46,641 bases of DNA, taken from positions 1-46,641 of the IMG/VR virus record IMGVR_UViG_3300007775_000004, one strand, 5' to 3'. A model generated the notes under the pieces. It did no database searches and had not been told where the DNA came from. It saw only the letters and a program-made list of their open reading frames with translations. Position 1 is the stretch's first letter. Each line of letters opens with the position of its first letter. The translations under genes were made by a program, and so were the position numbers. Below are positions 27,638-35,225 of the stretch, one piece after another. Origin of the DNA: a virus.

Positions 27638-29191
27638 TTATCTATATCCTGAATAAGATGACTTACGACCGGGGGGAAGCACAATAGTCGGGCCGGTGGA
27701 TACGCCCATAATCGGCTTCGGGCCGAGCATCGCAATATATCGCAAGTCGGCTATATAGTGGTCATCCACACCCCTAACCTTTTCTCTCAACTGTTCTTCG
27801 TCCGACTTCTGCTCTTTCTTGTAAACGTACTTACTCAACTCTTTTGGCAGGGAATACGCTGGTTTGCCATTGATATTAACAGTCTCGTAATTACACGACT
27901 CAAATATCTGTATTTTGCTTTTGGTTAAGTTCGTACTGGTCTGGTCAACCTTGAACATCGACCAGAGCTTGAAGATACTGCTATCAAACGATCCAGGACT
28001 CTTGTTCACCAATTCAACCGACAGCCCATTAGGGCCGGAGCGAAACTGGTTCCACAGGCTTTCCTGCTCAAGCATATCCTTGCCGTCACCCTCTCCCGGT
28101 TGGTCTAACAACCAAACAGAGATGTTTTCCCCCATAGATCGGGCAATAATTAAGTTCTGCCATTCCTCAACCGTCATAAATCGCTTAATGGTGCGATATA
28201 CAACCAATTCGCCGGCAGGGCTCCATGCCGCCCACATCGCCGCACAGGGTGTCTTTTTATGGGTGTCTATACAAAATGACCGGGGCCATTCTTTTGGAAT
28301 CTCATAATCCGGGACAATATGAACCTTGGGGTTCCACTGGGGGATAACCCGGCCAGCGAGTGCCGTAAAGTGCCCCTTAACCTTTGTATCGTAATAGATT
28401 GTCCCCTCAAGAGAGGACAGCGACTTCCTGACCCCATCGGGATCAAGATGTGGGTTTCCCCTCTTATCAAAGTACCAGTATTCAACGCTAATCCCCTTGG
28501 GGGGCGATGTAACATGATCCTCTTCCCACGTCAACCCCTCTTCCGGGGTCATTGAGGACGCAAAATACCCGTTTCTATCGGCCAAACGGTCTTTATTCTC
28601 CCTGTAATACTTCTCTGGTGCGTGCTCGTCCATGTAACAGGCATCGAGATCAACGCCACCGTAGGTATTAACGTCTTCCTCATAGGTCTTGAACTGGACC
28701 CATGACCCGTTGGCATAGTGTAGCTTATGTTCTTCAACTGACCATGCCGTGCGCCACTTTCCACCCCGGAGTTCCTTTCTAATCGCTACTTCCCTGAACT
28801 TCTCAAGCAGAACGCCCATAACGTTTTCCCGCCACTTCGGGCCGCACATTCTGATCTTGACCGGTGGTTTACGGAACTTAGACCGAACCGGGTGGACCCC
28901 CCTGGCAAACATATCGGCATCCTCAATAGTTGTCTCTGTCTTACAAGACCTTGTGCCACCAAACGCCCAACGCTCATCGGCCTCCGACATAATGAATCCA
29001 TACTGGTCATTACTCGGAATCCCAAAAGCATTGGGGTCAGATGGTCTTATCGGCACAAAATACCGAGACCGCTCTTCAAGTTGTCTACGCTTTAGTTCGC
29101 CCGTTATCTGTGCTAGCCGATTCTTTTGATCGGGCGATAGCAAGGTAACGTTCGGCTTCGGCGACAAGCTCTGAGTCGTCTGCATCTGCAT
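27638..29191 (-). CDS. terL: Terminase large subunit
   Basis: 517 aa packaging motor. Residues 78-85 (GGTRSCKT) are the Walker A, with Cys instead of the usual Gly before Lys; 182-189 (LDACYMDE) is the Walker B with catalytic Glu. The C-terminal half shows the RNase-H-like nuclease acids (CIDTH, LLDQPGEGDGKD, DHYIADLRY). It pumps DNA through the portal and cuts it. The start at 29191 (tandem ATG at 29185) overlaps terS by 107 bp and has no strong ribosome binding site, so translation may be coupled. No cos or pac site was identified. Confidence 0.9.
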   Translation of the reverse strand: MQMQTTQSLSPKPNVTLLSPDQKNRLAQITGELKRRQLEERSRYFVPIRPSDPNAFGIPSNDQYGFIMSEADERWAFGGTRSCKTETTIEDADMFARGVHPVRSKFRKPPVKIRMCGPKWRENVMGVLLEKFREVAIRKELRGGKWRTAWSVEEHKLHYANGSWVQFKTYEEDVNTYGGVDLDACYMDEHAPEKYYRENKDRLADRNGYFASSMTPEEGLTWEEDHVTSPPKGISVEYWYFDKRGNPHLDPDGVRKSLSSLEGTIYYDTKVKGHFTALAGRVIPQWNPKVHIVPDYEIPKEWPRSFCIDTHKKTPCAAMWAAWSPAGELVVYRTIKRFMTVEEWQNLIIARSMGENISVWLLDQPGEGDGKDMLEQESLWNQFRSGPNGLSVELVNKSPGSFDSSIFKLWSMFKVDQTSTNLTKSKIQIFESCNYETVNINGKPAYSLPKELSKYVYKKEQKSDEEQLREKVRGVDDHYIADLRYIAMLGPKPIMGVSTGPTIVLPPGRKSSYSGYR

Positions 29192-29657
29192 CTTTAGGTA
29201 ATTCCACGGTTTGTCTGTCTTGAAGAACCTTAGTTGATATCAATATGTCCCTGGCGGTATCTCTCGCCAGCCGCTTACTCTGTGCGTCAGGGCTGTCGAT
29301 TAAATCCAGGCATTTGTCATAAACAGCCACAGCACGGGGAATTTTGGTTGCGACCGCGTCAATCATCAACCGGACGGCGGGCAAATCACCAAAGAATTTA
29401 TCCACAATCATATCGTATTTTTTGATTGTGGTTGGGCTTAGGTTAAGAGCCTGCGCCGTCGCCTGAATACTATAACCGAGCCTTCTTAGTTGCCAGCAGG
29501 CATATTGCATATACTCCGGTATTGCAACATCTTGCATGTTATTTTTGGACAACCCATCTTTTTTTGCCTCAACATCTTTAGTCCTTTGGGCTGGCCTGCC
29601 TCTTTTGGCATATTTTCGTTTTTCTTTCGTCGGTTTATCAGCCACGTTGGCAGTCAT
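29085..29657 (-). CDS. terS: Terminase small subunit
   Basis: 190 aa from ATG 29657 with an AAAGGA ribosome binding site; a longer TTG-initiated frame from 29702 has no supporting site. Residues carry a basic N-terminus (KEKRKYAKRGRPAQRTK), then a helix-turn-helix (YSIQATAQALNLSPTTIKKY) used to bind the packaging site, then an oligomerisation part with VAVYDKCLDLIDSP, typical of terS. First gene of the minus-strand block, about 90 bp downstream of a TATAAT. Confidence 0.8.
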   Translation of the reverse strand: MTANVADKPTKEKRKYAKRGRPAQRTKDVEAKKDGLSKNNMQDVAIPEYMQYACWQLRRLGYSIQATAQALNLSPTTIKKYDMIVDKFFGDLPAVRLMIDAVATKIPRAVAVYDKCLDLIDSPDAQSKRLARDTARDILISTKVLQDRQTVELPKDADADDSELVAEAERYLAIARSKESASTDNGRTKA

Positions 29658-29745
29658 GCTATTCCTTTGAATAGACCGAGGACGGCGGGAATGAGAGTAC
29701 AAGGAGCTTTACACCGCCCCCGGCCAGTTTGATTGACGCGTGAGT

Positions 29746-29751
29746 ATTATA
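29746..29751 (-). promoter_or_regulatory. Late promoter -10 box (TATAAT)
   Basis: The minus strand reads TATAAT, a perfect consensus -10 box, about 90 bp upstream of terS. There is no good -35 at the normal distance (nearest is AT-rich ATTTTA), which would fit a promoter that needs an activator or a dedicated factor. Confidence 0.5.
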
Positions 29752-29763
29752 CGGAAGTTTTAT

Positions 29764-29778
29764 TGCGATAAAATCGCA
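29764..29778. promoter_or_regulatory. Dyad TGCGAT-AAA-ATCGCA (operator candidate)
   Basis: A perfect inverted repeat with 3-bp spacer, immediately upstream of the minus-strand TATAAT, at about its -35 position. Such a short dyad is typical for a dimeric repressor site; the RHH-like protein at 30181 is the nearest candidate regulator. Confidence 0.5.
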
Positions 29779-29801
29779 TTTGCGTTCACTGTGTGCAAAT
29801 G
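29777..29801. promoter_or_regulatory. Dyad CATTTGC-N11-GCAAATG (operator candidate)
   Basis: 7-bp arms (29777-29783 and 29795-29801) with an 11-bp spacer, partly overlapping the first dyad. The arm spacing puts the two half-sites nearly two helical turns apart, which suits binding of a dimer or of two cooperating dimers. Confidence 0.45.
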
Positions 29802-29833
29802 TGACGTAACTTGTGAAACAATCTGAGCCATTC

Positions 29834-29861
29834 TTGACCGCTTACGCATCTTTTATCAAAT
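29834..29861 (+). promoter_or_regulatory. Plus-strand promoter candidate for the early block
   Basis: TTGACC (29834-29839) with a 16-bp spacer to TCAAAT (29856-29861, 4 of 6 matches to TATAAT), about 65 bp before the first early gene. Moderate match only. Confidence 0.45.
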
Positions 29862-29927
29862 AACCCCTAAAGTCTTCACCTACCCCTGCCGATGCTATTC
29901 CTGCAACCATTTAACAAGGAGTTTGGA

Positions 29928-30110
29928 ATGGCAATCAACTGGCAGAGAATGTTTCGGGTTTACCGGGGTCTGGCGTTCAGCTTTGACGCTTATTTGCGAA
30001 CGGTGGTATTTAAGCAACAGATTAAGGGGTTCAACAGGTTAGAGCGAGCGGTACTGGAGTTGGAGGAGGATGAGCGAAATAATCCAACAAAAATAAAGCA
30101 AAGACAATAA
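29928..30110 (+). CDS. First early gene, hypothetical
   Basis: 60 aa, basic and helical, MAINWQRMFRVYRGLAFSF... with a C-terminal acidic-basic helix. The start at 29928 has an AAGGAG ribosome binding site 7 bp away; a longer frame from 29892 has none. No family recognised; being the first gene of the early block it is a candidate for a host-takeover protein. Confidence 0.6.
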   Translation: MAINWQRMFRVYRGLAFSFDAYLRTVVFKQQIKGFNRLERAVLELEEDERNNPTKIKQRQ

Positions 30111-30117
30111 AAACCAC

Positions 30118-30145
30118 TTGACAATTATTGAGGGTTAACTATCTT
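30118..30145 (+). promoter_or_regulatory. Promoter TTGACA-N16-TATCTT
   Basis: Perfect -35 (30118-30123) and a 4/6 -10 (30140-30145), right after the stop of the first early gene and 35 bp before the RHH-like gene. Probably a sigma-70-type promoter for the early block. Confidence 0.6.
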
Positions 30146-30180
30146 GGGGCGCAACCAAGTTAATGACGAAAGGATAAACC

Positions 30181-30354
30181 ATGAAATCAGTTTCGAGAAA
30201 GACCCCGAAGGTTATCACCTTTGTTCCTGATTCGCTTGATCTTGAGGCGTGGATCGAAGAGCAGGCCAAGATTGAGTCACGGAGCAAGTCCAACTGGCTC
30301 AATCGCCAGCTTACCGCCATGATGCAGAAACAGAAGGAAGGGGACAATGACTGA
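30181..30354 (+). CDS. Ribbon-helix-helix-like small DNA-binding protein
   Basis: 57 aa: a basic N-terminus, a strand (KVITFVP), a helix (LDLEAWIEEQAK), a turn and a second helix (RSKSNWLNRQLTAMM). This is the Arc/MetJ (RHH) pattern, in which two such chains form a DNA-binding dimer. It is preceded by AAAGGA, by the promoter at 30118 and by the divergent control region, and overlaps the next gene by 8 bp. Likely an early transcription regulator; the dyads at 29764-29801 are possible operators. Short, so moderately sure. Confidence 0.6.
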   Translation: MKSVSRKTPKVITFVPDSLDLEAWIEEQAKIESRSKSNWLNRQLTAMMQKQKEGDND

Positions 30355-30787
30355 ATCAAAACACACGCCGGGACCGTGGGTAGTAAAACACTACGAAGGC
30401 GGGACAATAGGCGTACGCCAGGGCGATAACGCCCCGTCTGTGATGCTTGCCGATAACCCAATCGCTTGCGGTTTCTCTATTTGCAACTTAGTAGAGAATG
30501 CAGATTCGACCAATGCCAATGCCGAGCTAATCGCCTCTGCCCCCGACCTACTGGATGAGAATGAGCAAATGCGCAAAGCGTATGACATCCTGTGGAAGTG
30601 CTCGAACGAAAGGGACAACCTTAACGCTGAACTGGTGAAGGCACTGGGGGCAGCACAGGTGGTTATGGAGTTGAACCACAGGGAGTCGTATAACAACGAG
30701 TATCTGATATGGTCGGCAGAGGACCAAATGGCTCTCGACGTGGTCAAGGCCGCTCTCGCCAAAGCTAAGGAGTTATCCAATGACTGA
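30347..30787 (+). CDS. Conserved phage protein with HTPGPW motif
   Basis: 146 aa. The N-terminal HTPGPWVVKHYEGG and later NAELIASAPDLL match a family of short phage proteins of unknown function common in tailed phages. A paralog follows (109 aa, sharing ASxPDLL, NxELVKAL and LAKAKE). ATG overlaps the RHH-like stop. Confidence 0.7.
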   Translation: MTESKHTPGPWVVKHYEGGTIGVRQGDNAPSVMLADNPIACGFSICNLVENADSTNANAELIASAPDLLDENEQMRKAYDILWKCSNERDNLNAELVKALGAAQVVMELNHRESYNNEYLIWSAEDQMALDVVKAALAKAKELSND

Positions 30788-31109
30788 CCCAAAGCTCGTG
30801 CCACATTCATACCATAGAGAACAGGACTACACCGACTTCTTCGACGAAGGCGGCAGTACCTTGTTCACCGTTGACCATTGTATGCCGAAAGAACTCGCCG
30901 CTCTAATTGCCTCTATTCCCGACCTACTGGCTAAGAATGAATCTCTCAAAGCCCTTAACGTTGAACTGGTGAAGGCGTTAGAATTTTATGCCTCTGATGA
31001 TACCTATAAATCACAACTGGGGCCGTTCCCCGTCAAGGCTCCAATTAAAGCAGTTGAGGGCAATTACGCCAAGATCGCTCTCGCCAAAGCTAAGGAGGTC
31101 AACGGATGA
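30780..31109 (+). CDS. Paralog of the preceding HTPGPW-type protein
   Basis: 109 aa. Shares the IASxPDLL, NxELVKAL and LAKAKE segments with the previous gene but lacks the N-terminal HTPGPW box. Tandem duplication followed by trimming is a likely history. Overlaps both neighbours. Confidence 0.6.
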   Translation: MTDPKLVPHSYHREQDYTDFFDEGGSTLFTVDHCMPKELAALIASIPDLLAKNESLKALNVELVKALEFYASDDTYKSQLGPFPVKAPIKAVEGNYAKIALAKAKEVNG

Positions 31110-31579
31110 GCGACATCACGAGGGTCCACTATTCGGCAAATCCCGTGACTAAGGTGTTCAACGTCCCCCTGTCACGCCAGTCGGTTGGCGATAAGCCACG
31201 CGGACTTTGGTATAGCGTAGAGGGGTTTGGGGACGATTGGAAGGCATGGTGTAATGCAGAACAATTTTCGCTTGATTGCCTTAGTTGTCAAACAGAATTA
31301 GTGGTGAAGATGGGTAGCATATTAGCGTTAAAGACGGTCGCCGATTTAGACGACTTTAACCATGAGTACGGGACCACACTGCTCGATATGCCCCATTTTA
31401 TTGACTGGGGTCGGGTGGCTAAAAAATACTCGGGAATAGAGATTGCTCCCTATCAATGGGACCGCCGTTTGTGGGGTAAGTGCCGATGGTATTATGGATG
31501 GGACTGTGCTTCTGGCTGTATTTGGCGGAAGGATGGTATCGACCTGATGCATAAAACGAAGGAGGTCAACGGTGACTAA
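31106..31579 (+). CDS. Trp/Tyr-rich phage protein of unknown function
   Basis: 157 aa rich in Trp and Tyr: GLWYSVEGFGDDWKAWC, YGTTLLDM, IDWGRVAKKYSGIEIAPY, and the C-terminal WYYGWDCASGCIW. I have seen this motif set in phage-encoded proteins but cannot name a function; the arrangement is compatible with an enzyme with an ADP-ribosyltransferase-like fold, which is speculative. Overlaps its neighbours by 4-8 bp. Confidence 0.55.
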   Translation: MSDITRVHYSANPVTKVFNVPLSRQSVGDKPRGLWYSVEGFGDDWKAWCNAEQFSLDCLSCQTELVVKMGSILALKTVADLDDFNHEYGTTLLDMPHFIDWGRVAKKYSGIEIAPYQWDRRLWGKCRWYYGWDCASGCIWRKDGIDLMHKTKEVNGD

Positions 31580-31733
31580 CTCTAATAGTAAACTATTATG
31601 GGGGATTGTGTATATGGTACTTGGTGCCATACTTGCCGCTATTTGTGGATGGTCGTTTGCTGACGGGATTATTTTAATGCTGGTCTGGGGGATATGGATG
31701 GACCCCGACAGGGGGGAGGCCAGCAATGACTAA
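31572..31733 (+). CDS. Small two-pass membrane protein
   Basis: 53 aa from GTG: residues about 9-26 (LWGIVYMVLGAILAAICG) and 29-44 (FADGIILMLVWGIWMD) are hydrophobic. The start overlaps the preceding stop by 8 bp and the stop overlaps the next start. Unknown function. Confidence 0.55.
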   Translation: MTNSNSKLLWGIVYMVLGAILAAICGWSFADGIILMLVWGIWMDPDRGEASND

Positions 31734-31827
31734 CCGAGCGTACCGACCCATGTTTTTCGCCGCCATAGTGATTATTGCTCTGTTGGGCGGGGCCATGTTC
31801 AAGTGGGTTATGGGGATAAAAGGATAG
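31726..31827 (+). CDS. Very small membrane protein
   Basis: 33 aa, MTNRAYRPMFFAAIVIIALLGGAMFKWVMGIKG, with one hydrophobic segment. Overlaps the upstream gene by 8 bp; short size makes it uncertain but the coupled start is convincing. Confidence 0.45.
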   Translation: MTNRAYRPMFFAAIVIIALLGGAMFKWVMGIKG

Positions 31828-31862
31828 ACGATGTTTACCGAAAACAAAGCAGGAGGAACGGA

Positions 31863-32069
31863 ATGAAAATTTCACTGGCAACATTACAAAAACTGATCGA
31901 CGAAGCCGAACTAGACATCAAGTTTGATTGTGAGTCCGGGTTGTTCGTCGATGGCGGAAAGAACTACCACGCCGGGCAATCTCTGATGTCCCTGCTATTC
32001 AGCAAACAGGTGGAAAAACGGAATGAGGAAGGAAAAGACGATGAAGAACATATCTCAGGCGATGCTTAA
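31863..32069 (+). CDS. Small acidic hypothetical protein
   Basis: 68 aa from ATG 31863 with a GGAGG site 7 bp upstream. N-terminal KISLATLQKLIDEAELDIK helix, Asp/Glu-rich C-terminus. It overlaps the start of the ERF recombinase gene by 29 bp in another frame. No family recognised. Confidence 0.55.
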   Translation: MKISLATLQKLIDEAELDIKFDCESGLFVDGGKNYHAGQSLMSLLFSKQVEKRNEEGKDDEEHISGDA

Positions 32070-32898
32070 GATAATGGAGGGGTGTGGCCGGTTAGTTAAG
32101 GACGGGCATAACGACTTCCAGAACTATGACTATGTGACCGAAGCAAGCGCGGTCAGCACGTTTCGCAAGTTGTTGATAGAGAACGGAGTGGTTGTGCTCC
32201 CGTCGTTGATGCCGGACTATTCCATTATCACGATGGTTCGGGGGAAAGACGGTGGCGACAAGCCGATGACAACTATCTATGTGAAGTACCAATGGATTCA
32301 TGTAGCAACCGGTGAGCAGTTAGAGACTATCGCTATCGGCCAGGGGATTGATTCTGGCGACAAGGGCGCATACAAAGCCATGACCGGGGCCAACAAGTAT
32401 ATGATTATGAAAGCCCTGCAACTCCCGACCGGAGACGATCCTGAGGGCGATGAAAAGACCGACAAGCAAGCGTCCCATAAACCACAGACCACTAAGGGCG
32501 TTAAATCCGAACAGCATCACGGCGAACCGGATGACGGGTTCCCGTCCAATAAAGACAAAACTCAAAAATGTGGGTTCTGCGGTGAATGGCATATCGAAAA
32601 GGGCGAGATCATTACCAAGACCGGCAAGCAGAGAGAATGGCAGGGCAAGATGTTCGATGAGTACGGAGCTGTTGCCTGTCGGCCAAAACAGGAACAGAAA
32701 AGCGGTGGGACCAGCCAGTTACATCGGATCATCGAGCTGGAAAAGCTATGGGGTGACACCGGTGAAGAGTTGAACGGACCGACTATGAACAAGGCCCGGA
32801 TGGAGAAAATGGGAACCATAGCGTTTGACCAGGCTTCCCCTGCTGGCCTTAAAAACTATCTTGAGTTCCTTGAGGGACTTGGATTGGATGTGGACTAA
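32041..32898 (+). CDS. erf: ERF-family single-strand annealing recombinase
   Basis: 285 aa. The N-terminal ~140 residues have the ERF pattern: FQNYDYVTEASAVSTFRKLL, IENGVVVLPS, and the conserved GQGIDSGDKGAYKAMTGANKYMIMKALQLPTGDDP. Residues about 175-220 hold CGFCGEWHIEKG…CRP, probably a Zn ribbon for DNA contacts. ERF proteins anneal complementary single strands and are used in phage recombination and genome circularisation. AAGGA site before ATG 32041. The next gene starts at its stop, suggesting a functional pair. Confidence 0.85.
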   Translation: MKNISQAMLKIMEGCGRLVKDGHNDFQNYDYVTEASAVSTFRKLLIENGVVVLPSLMPDYSIITMVRGKDGGDKPMTTIYVKYQWIHVATGEQLETIAIGQGIDSGDKGAYKAMTGANKYMIMKALQLPTGDDPEGDEKTDKQASHKPQTTKGVKSEQHHGEPDDGFPSNKDKTQKCGFCGEWHIEKGEIITKTGKQREWQGKMFDEYGAVACRPKQEQKSGGTSQLHRIIELEKLWGDTGEELNGPTMNKARMEKMGTIAFDQASPAGLKNYLEFLEGLGLDVD

Positions 32899-33743
32899 TG
32901 AATTTACCCGCAATTATCGAAAAGATTGGGCTGGACGAAGAACAGTCGGCCCTTGTTGTCAAGCAGTTTGAAGAGTTTGCGGTAATCGCCGCCGAATGGG
33001 AAACCAAGGCTAAGGCGATTGTCGTAACGGACGAATCGCAGACAGAGGTAATGGCCCAAGCCAGATCGGGCCGACTATTCCTGAAAAACAAGCGGGTCGA
33101 AATGGAAAAGATTCGCAAGTCGTTGAAGGATCGGAGCCTAAAAGAAGGACAGGCGATTGACGGCATTGCCCGGTACATCAAGGGGCTTATCGAACCGATT
33201 GAGAACCACCTTGACCAGCAGGAAAAGTTCGTCGAGATCAGAGAGGAGCAGCGCAAGGCCAAACGATTCCAGTCCCGTGATACTGTCCTTGCTGATATTG
33301 GCGTTATTGATCGGTCTGTATTCAATCTCCGGGAAATGTCGGACGATGAGTTTGCGTCTCTTGTTGAACAGACCAAAGAAACGAATCGGCTAAAGGCAGA
33401 AGAGGCCGCCCGCCTTGAGACAGAACGGATTGCAAAGGAGAAAGCCGAAGCCGAAGAGCGAGAACGTGTACGAAAAGAAAATGAGGTCTTGAGGCGGGAA
33501 GCCGAAGAGCGGGAACGGGAACTGGCGAAGGTCCGACAAGAGAAAGAGGCCGCCGAAGTCAGGGAAAAACAGGCCACCGAATCAAAGGCACAAACGGTAC
33601 TGACCGTGACAGAGCAGTTGATTGTTGCCCGGAGAACCTTGACCGCCGTTCACCAATCAACTTCCAGTGACTGCAAAGAATGTATTGCAATCAGGGAGCT
33701 AATCAAATCAGCCATTGACAAGATAGGCGGCTGGCTACAGTAA
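32898..33743 (+). CDS. Coiled-coil recombination-module protein
   Basis: 281 aa. The N-terminal half (ALVVKQFEEFAVIAAEWETKA; LFLKNKRVEMEKIRKSLKD) resembles phage DUF1351-like proteins found beside recombinases. Residues about 165-245 are a long charged coiled coil rich in Glu/Lys/Arg, and the end carries SSDCKECIAIRELI, a possible Zn-binding CxxC. ATG overlaps the erf stop. Likely works with ERF; function inferred from pairing. Confidence 0.65.
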   Translation: MNLPAIIEKIGLDEEQSALVVKQFEEFAVIAAEWETKAKAIVVTDESQTEVMAQARSGRLFLKNKRVEMEKIRKSLKDRSLKEGQAIDGIARYIKGLIEPIENHLDQQEKFVEIREEQRKAKRFQSRDTVLADIGVIDRSVFNLREMSDDEFASLVEQTKETNRLKAEEAARLETERIAKEKAEAEERERVRKENEVLRREAEERERELAKVRQEKEAAEVREKQATESKAQTVLTVTEQLIVARRTLTAVHQSTSSDCKECIAIRELIKSAIDKIGGWLQ

Positions 33744-33749
33744 CCACCT

Positions 33750-33789
33750 CATACCCCCCGGTCGGGGCATAGTCCCCGGCTGGGGTATG
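33750..33789 (+). other. Nested inverted-repeat hairpin
   Basis: CATACCCC (33750-33757) pairs with GGGGTATG (33782-33789), enclosing CGGGG/CCCCG (33763-33767 with 33774-33778). It lies in the only gap between the recombination pair and the following small genes. No T run follows, so it is more likely an mRNA processing or regulatory hairpin than a standard terminator. Confidence 0.6.
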
Positions 33790-33805
33790 ATATTGGAGGA
33801 TAGAT

Positions 33806-34117
33806 ATGCTAACCGAAAAACAGGCATGGCTTGAAGTGGCAGAGGCGTTTTATACGCCGGAAGATGATCGTGCCAGGAGGCAGAGGCGGATAGCTTCTTG
33901 TGGCATTTGTAATGCCATAGACGTACTGTGTTTTTTATCTAAAATCGGCAACGACACGGCGGACCGAATGGATATCAAAATTAAAGCTGATCTGCCGCCG
34001 GGAAGCTCGTGGTTCTGCTACCCCTACCGCTGGGTCGACGAACTATTGCGGGCCAACGAACTGCTCCGGGCAGACTATTGTATGTTGCAGTATTATATGA
34101 TTGGAGGACGAAGATGA
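33806..34117 (+). CDS. Hypothetical protein
   Basis: 103 aa with a GGAGG site. Contains CGICNAIDVLCFLS and a tail rich in aromatic residues (WFCYPYRWVDELL). I do not recognise it. First gene after the hairpin at 33750-33789. Confidence 0.55.
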   Translation: MLTEKQAWLEVAEAFYTPEDDRARRQRRIASCGICNAIDVLCFLSKIGNDTADRMDIKIKADLPPGSSWFCYPYRWVDELLRANELLRADYCMLQYYMIGGRR

Positions 34118-34446
34118 AACATGGCCCGTTACCTCAATTGAGGGTAGAGTATAATCACAGCGAAGCACCTATCGGTATTTCTGCACCGGAGATAATGAGA
34201 TTTGATACTGACCTTCTGTTGTATACCGGTGATCTAAGGGACGAAACAATTTTCCCGGCGATCGTCACGGCCTGCAACTACCATGATAGGCTGGTAGAAA
34301 TGGTTAGGTCGGCCCAAGAACAACTTGACCTTTGCGACAGGGCATTAGCATTGGAGGGGACATCCCTCCAATCTATCACTATCTTCAACAGAGGGATTGA
34401 CACCCTACTTGCCGAACTGGAGGACGAAGATGAGAACCATTCGTGA
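34114..34446 (+). CDS. Hypothetical protein
   Basis: 110 aa from ATG 34114, overlapping the previous stop and with GGAGG 8 bp before it. Helical C-terminal half (EMVRSAQEQLDLCDRALAL; LLAELEDEDE). No family recognised. Confidence 0.5.
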   Translation: MKHGPLPQLRVEYNHSEAPIGISAPEIMRFDTDLLLYTGDLRDETIFPAIVTACNYHDRLVEMVRSAQEQLDLCDRALALEGTSLQSITIFNRGIDTLLAELEDEDENHS

Positions 34447-34630
34447 GGTTGTTTCATTTAGTATGTCGGGGCTGTGGATTGGTGTCACTCTCGGTATGAT
34501 ATTTGGACATTCCACAACAACGCCCATTACGTCTTTTGGCGTAATGGGCTACGCTAACTTATCGCTACTCTGGCTTATCTTAGCCAGGGTATTGTGGATC
34601 ACCGGTGTTGAGGAGGATAAAGATGAGTAA
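34430..34630 (+). CDS. Two-pass membrane protein
   Basis: 66 aa from ATG 34430, overlapping the previous gene. Two hydrophobic stretches (SMSGLWIGVTLGMIFGH and YANLSLLWLILARVLWITGV). Unknown function; one of several tiny early membrane proteins that may act on the host envelope. Confidence 0.5.
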   Translation: MRTIREVVSFSMSGLWIGVTLGMIFGHSTTTPITSFGVMGYANLSLLWLILARVLWITGVEEDKDE

Positions 34631-34847
34631 ATACCCGGAGATAGAAATAACGAAAACGGTGACATCCCTGAGTTTAACTGACGGCCAGGCGGTTACACTC
34701 TGGTTGTACGACAATGTATCGGGGCACAACGTCCAAGTGGAGATACGGGTTACCCTGGAAGGCAAAAGAGAGGTATTCTGTGACCACATCTTAAGCGTCA
34801 AGGGGTTCTCTGATTGGTATGACATGGAGGCAACCGATGACAAATGA
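34623..34847 (+). CDS. Small beta-rich hypothetical protein
   Basis: 74 aa: SKYPEIEITKTVTSLSLTDGQAVTLWLYDNVSGHNVQVEIRVTLEGK, alternating strands. Has a GGAGG ribosome binding site in the preceding gene. No family recognised. Confidence 0.5.
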   Translation: MSKYPEIEITKTVTSLSLTDGQAVTLWLYDNVSGHNVQVEIRVTLEGKREVFCDHILSVKGFSDWYDMEATDDK

Positions 34848-35031
34848 ACAGATAGAACAAGCGATTAGGGTGCTGTGTTATAAAGTGGCTTGTAATTCAG
34901 GACCGTACATCGATGGTACATCGAAAGATTCCATGCGTTTTTTCCGTCAGCGGGTAGCAGAAATTGAGGTTGAGTTACTTGCTGAGTGCGGTCTCAGCCC
35001 CAAAGACAAGGAGGATAAAGATGGCAATTGA
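34837..35031 (+). CDS. Small helical hypothetical protein
   Basis: 64 aa: TNEQIEQAIRVLCYKVACNSGP, then FFRQRVAEIEVELLAECGL. Overlaps both neighbours. No family recognised. Confidence 0.5.
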   Translation: MTNEQIEQAIRVLCYKVACNSGPYIDGTSKDSMRFFRQRVAEIEVELLAECGLSPKDKEDKDGN

Positions 35032-35224
35032 AACCTATAAGTCGATAAGCTGTGATGTTTGTGGGAATGACTTACCATCGTCATATTCAATTACTGCGGC
35101 AGAGGCTCGACGGGAAGCTAAGAATGAGGGGTGGCGCCGGAAATACGGATTTGATCTTTGCCCCAACTGTGAGTGCCCTACTGTGTTCAAAAGAAAGCAT
35201 AAGGCCAGACGGAAAAAAGTTTAA
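35021..35224 (+). CDS. Zinc-ribbon protein with EGWRRK motif
   Basis: 67 aa with two knuckles, CDVCG and CPNCEC, and EARREAKNEGWRRK between them. A clear paralog of the 58-aa gene at 41691 (CDFCG…EARAIAKAEGWRRK…CPACW), with GGAGG before ATG 35021. The stop TAA abuts a promoter (35226). Probably a small nucleic-acid or protein binder. Confidence 0.65.
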   Translation: MAIETYKSISCDVCGNDLPSSYSITAAEARREAKNEGWRRKYGFDLCPNCECPTVFKRKHKARRKKV

Positions 35225-35225
35225 C

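Larger units (their letters stand above)
29658..29927. promoter_or_regulatory. Divergent control region between late and early blocks
   Basis: This gap of 270 bp is non-coding and separates the two opposed transcription blocks. It holds a TATAAT on the minus strand (29746-29751), two dyads (29764-29778 and 29777-29801) and a plausible plus-strand promoter (29834-29861), each listed separately. It also holds one of two copies of GAGTATTATAC. Confidence 0.7.

Noticed and set aside
29658-29927. Phage attachment site or integrase region
   Set aside because: No integrase or recombinase gene of tyrosine/serine type is present; the dyads better fit operators.
31831-31866. 11-codon open frame (MFTENKAGGTE) overlapping the next start
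   Set aside because: Could be a leader peptide but is too short and without a ribosome binding site of its own to support.
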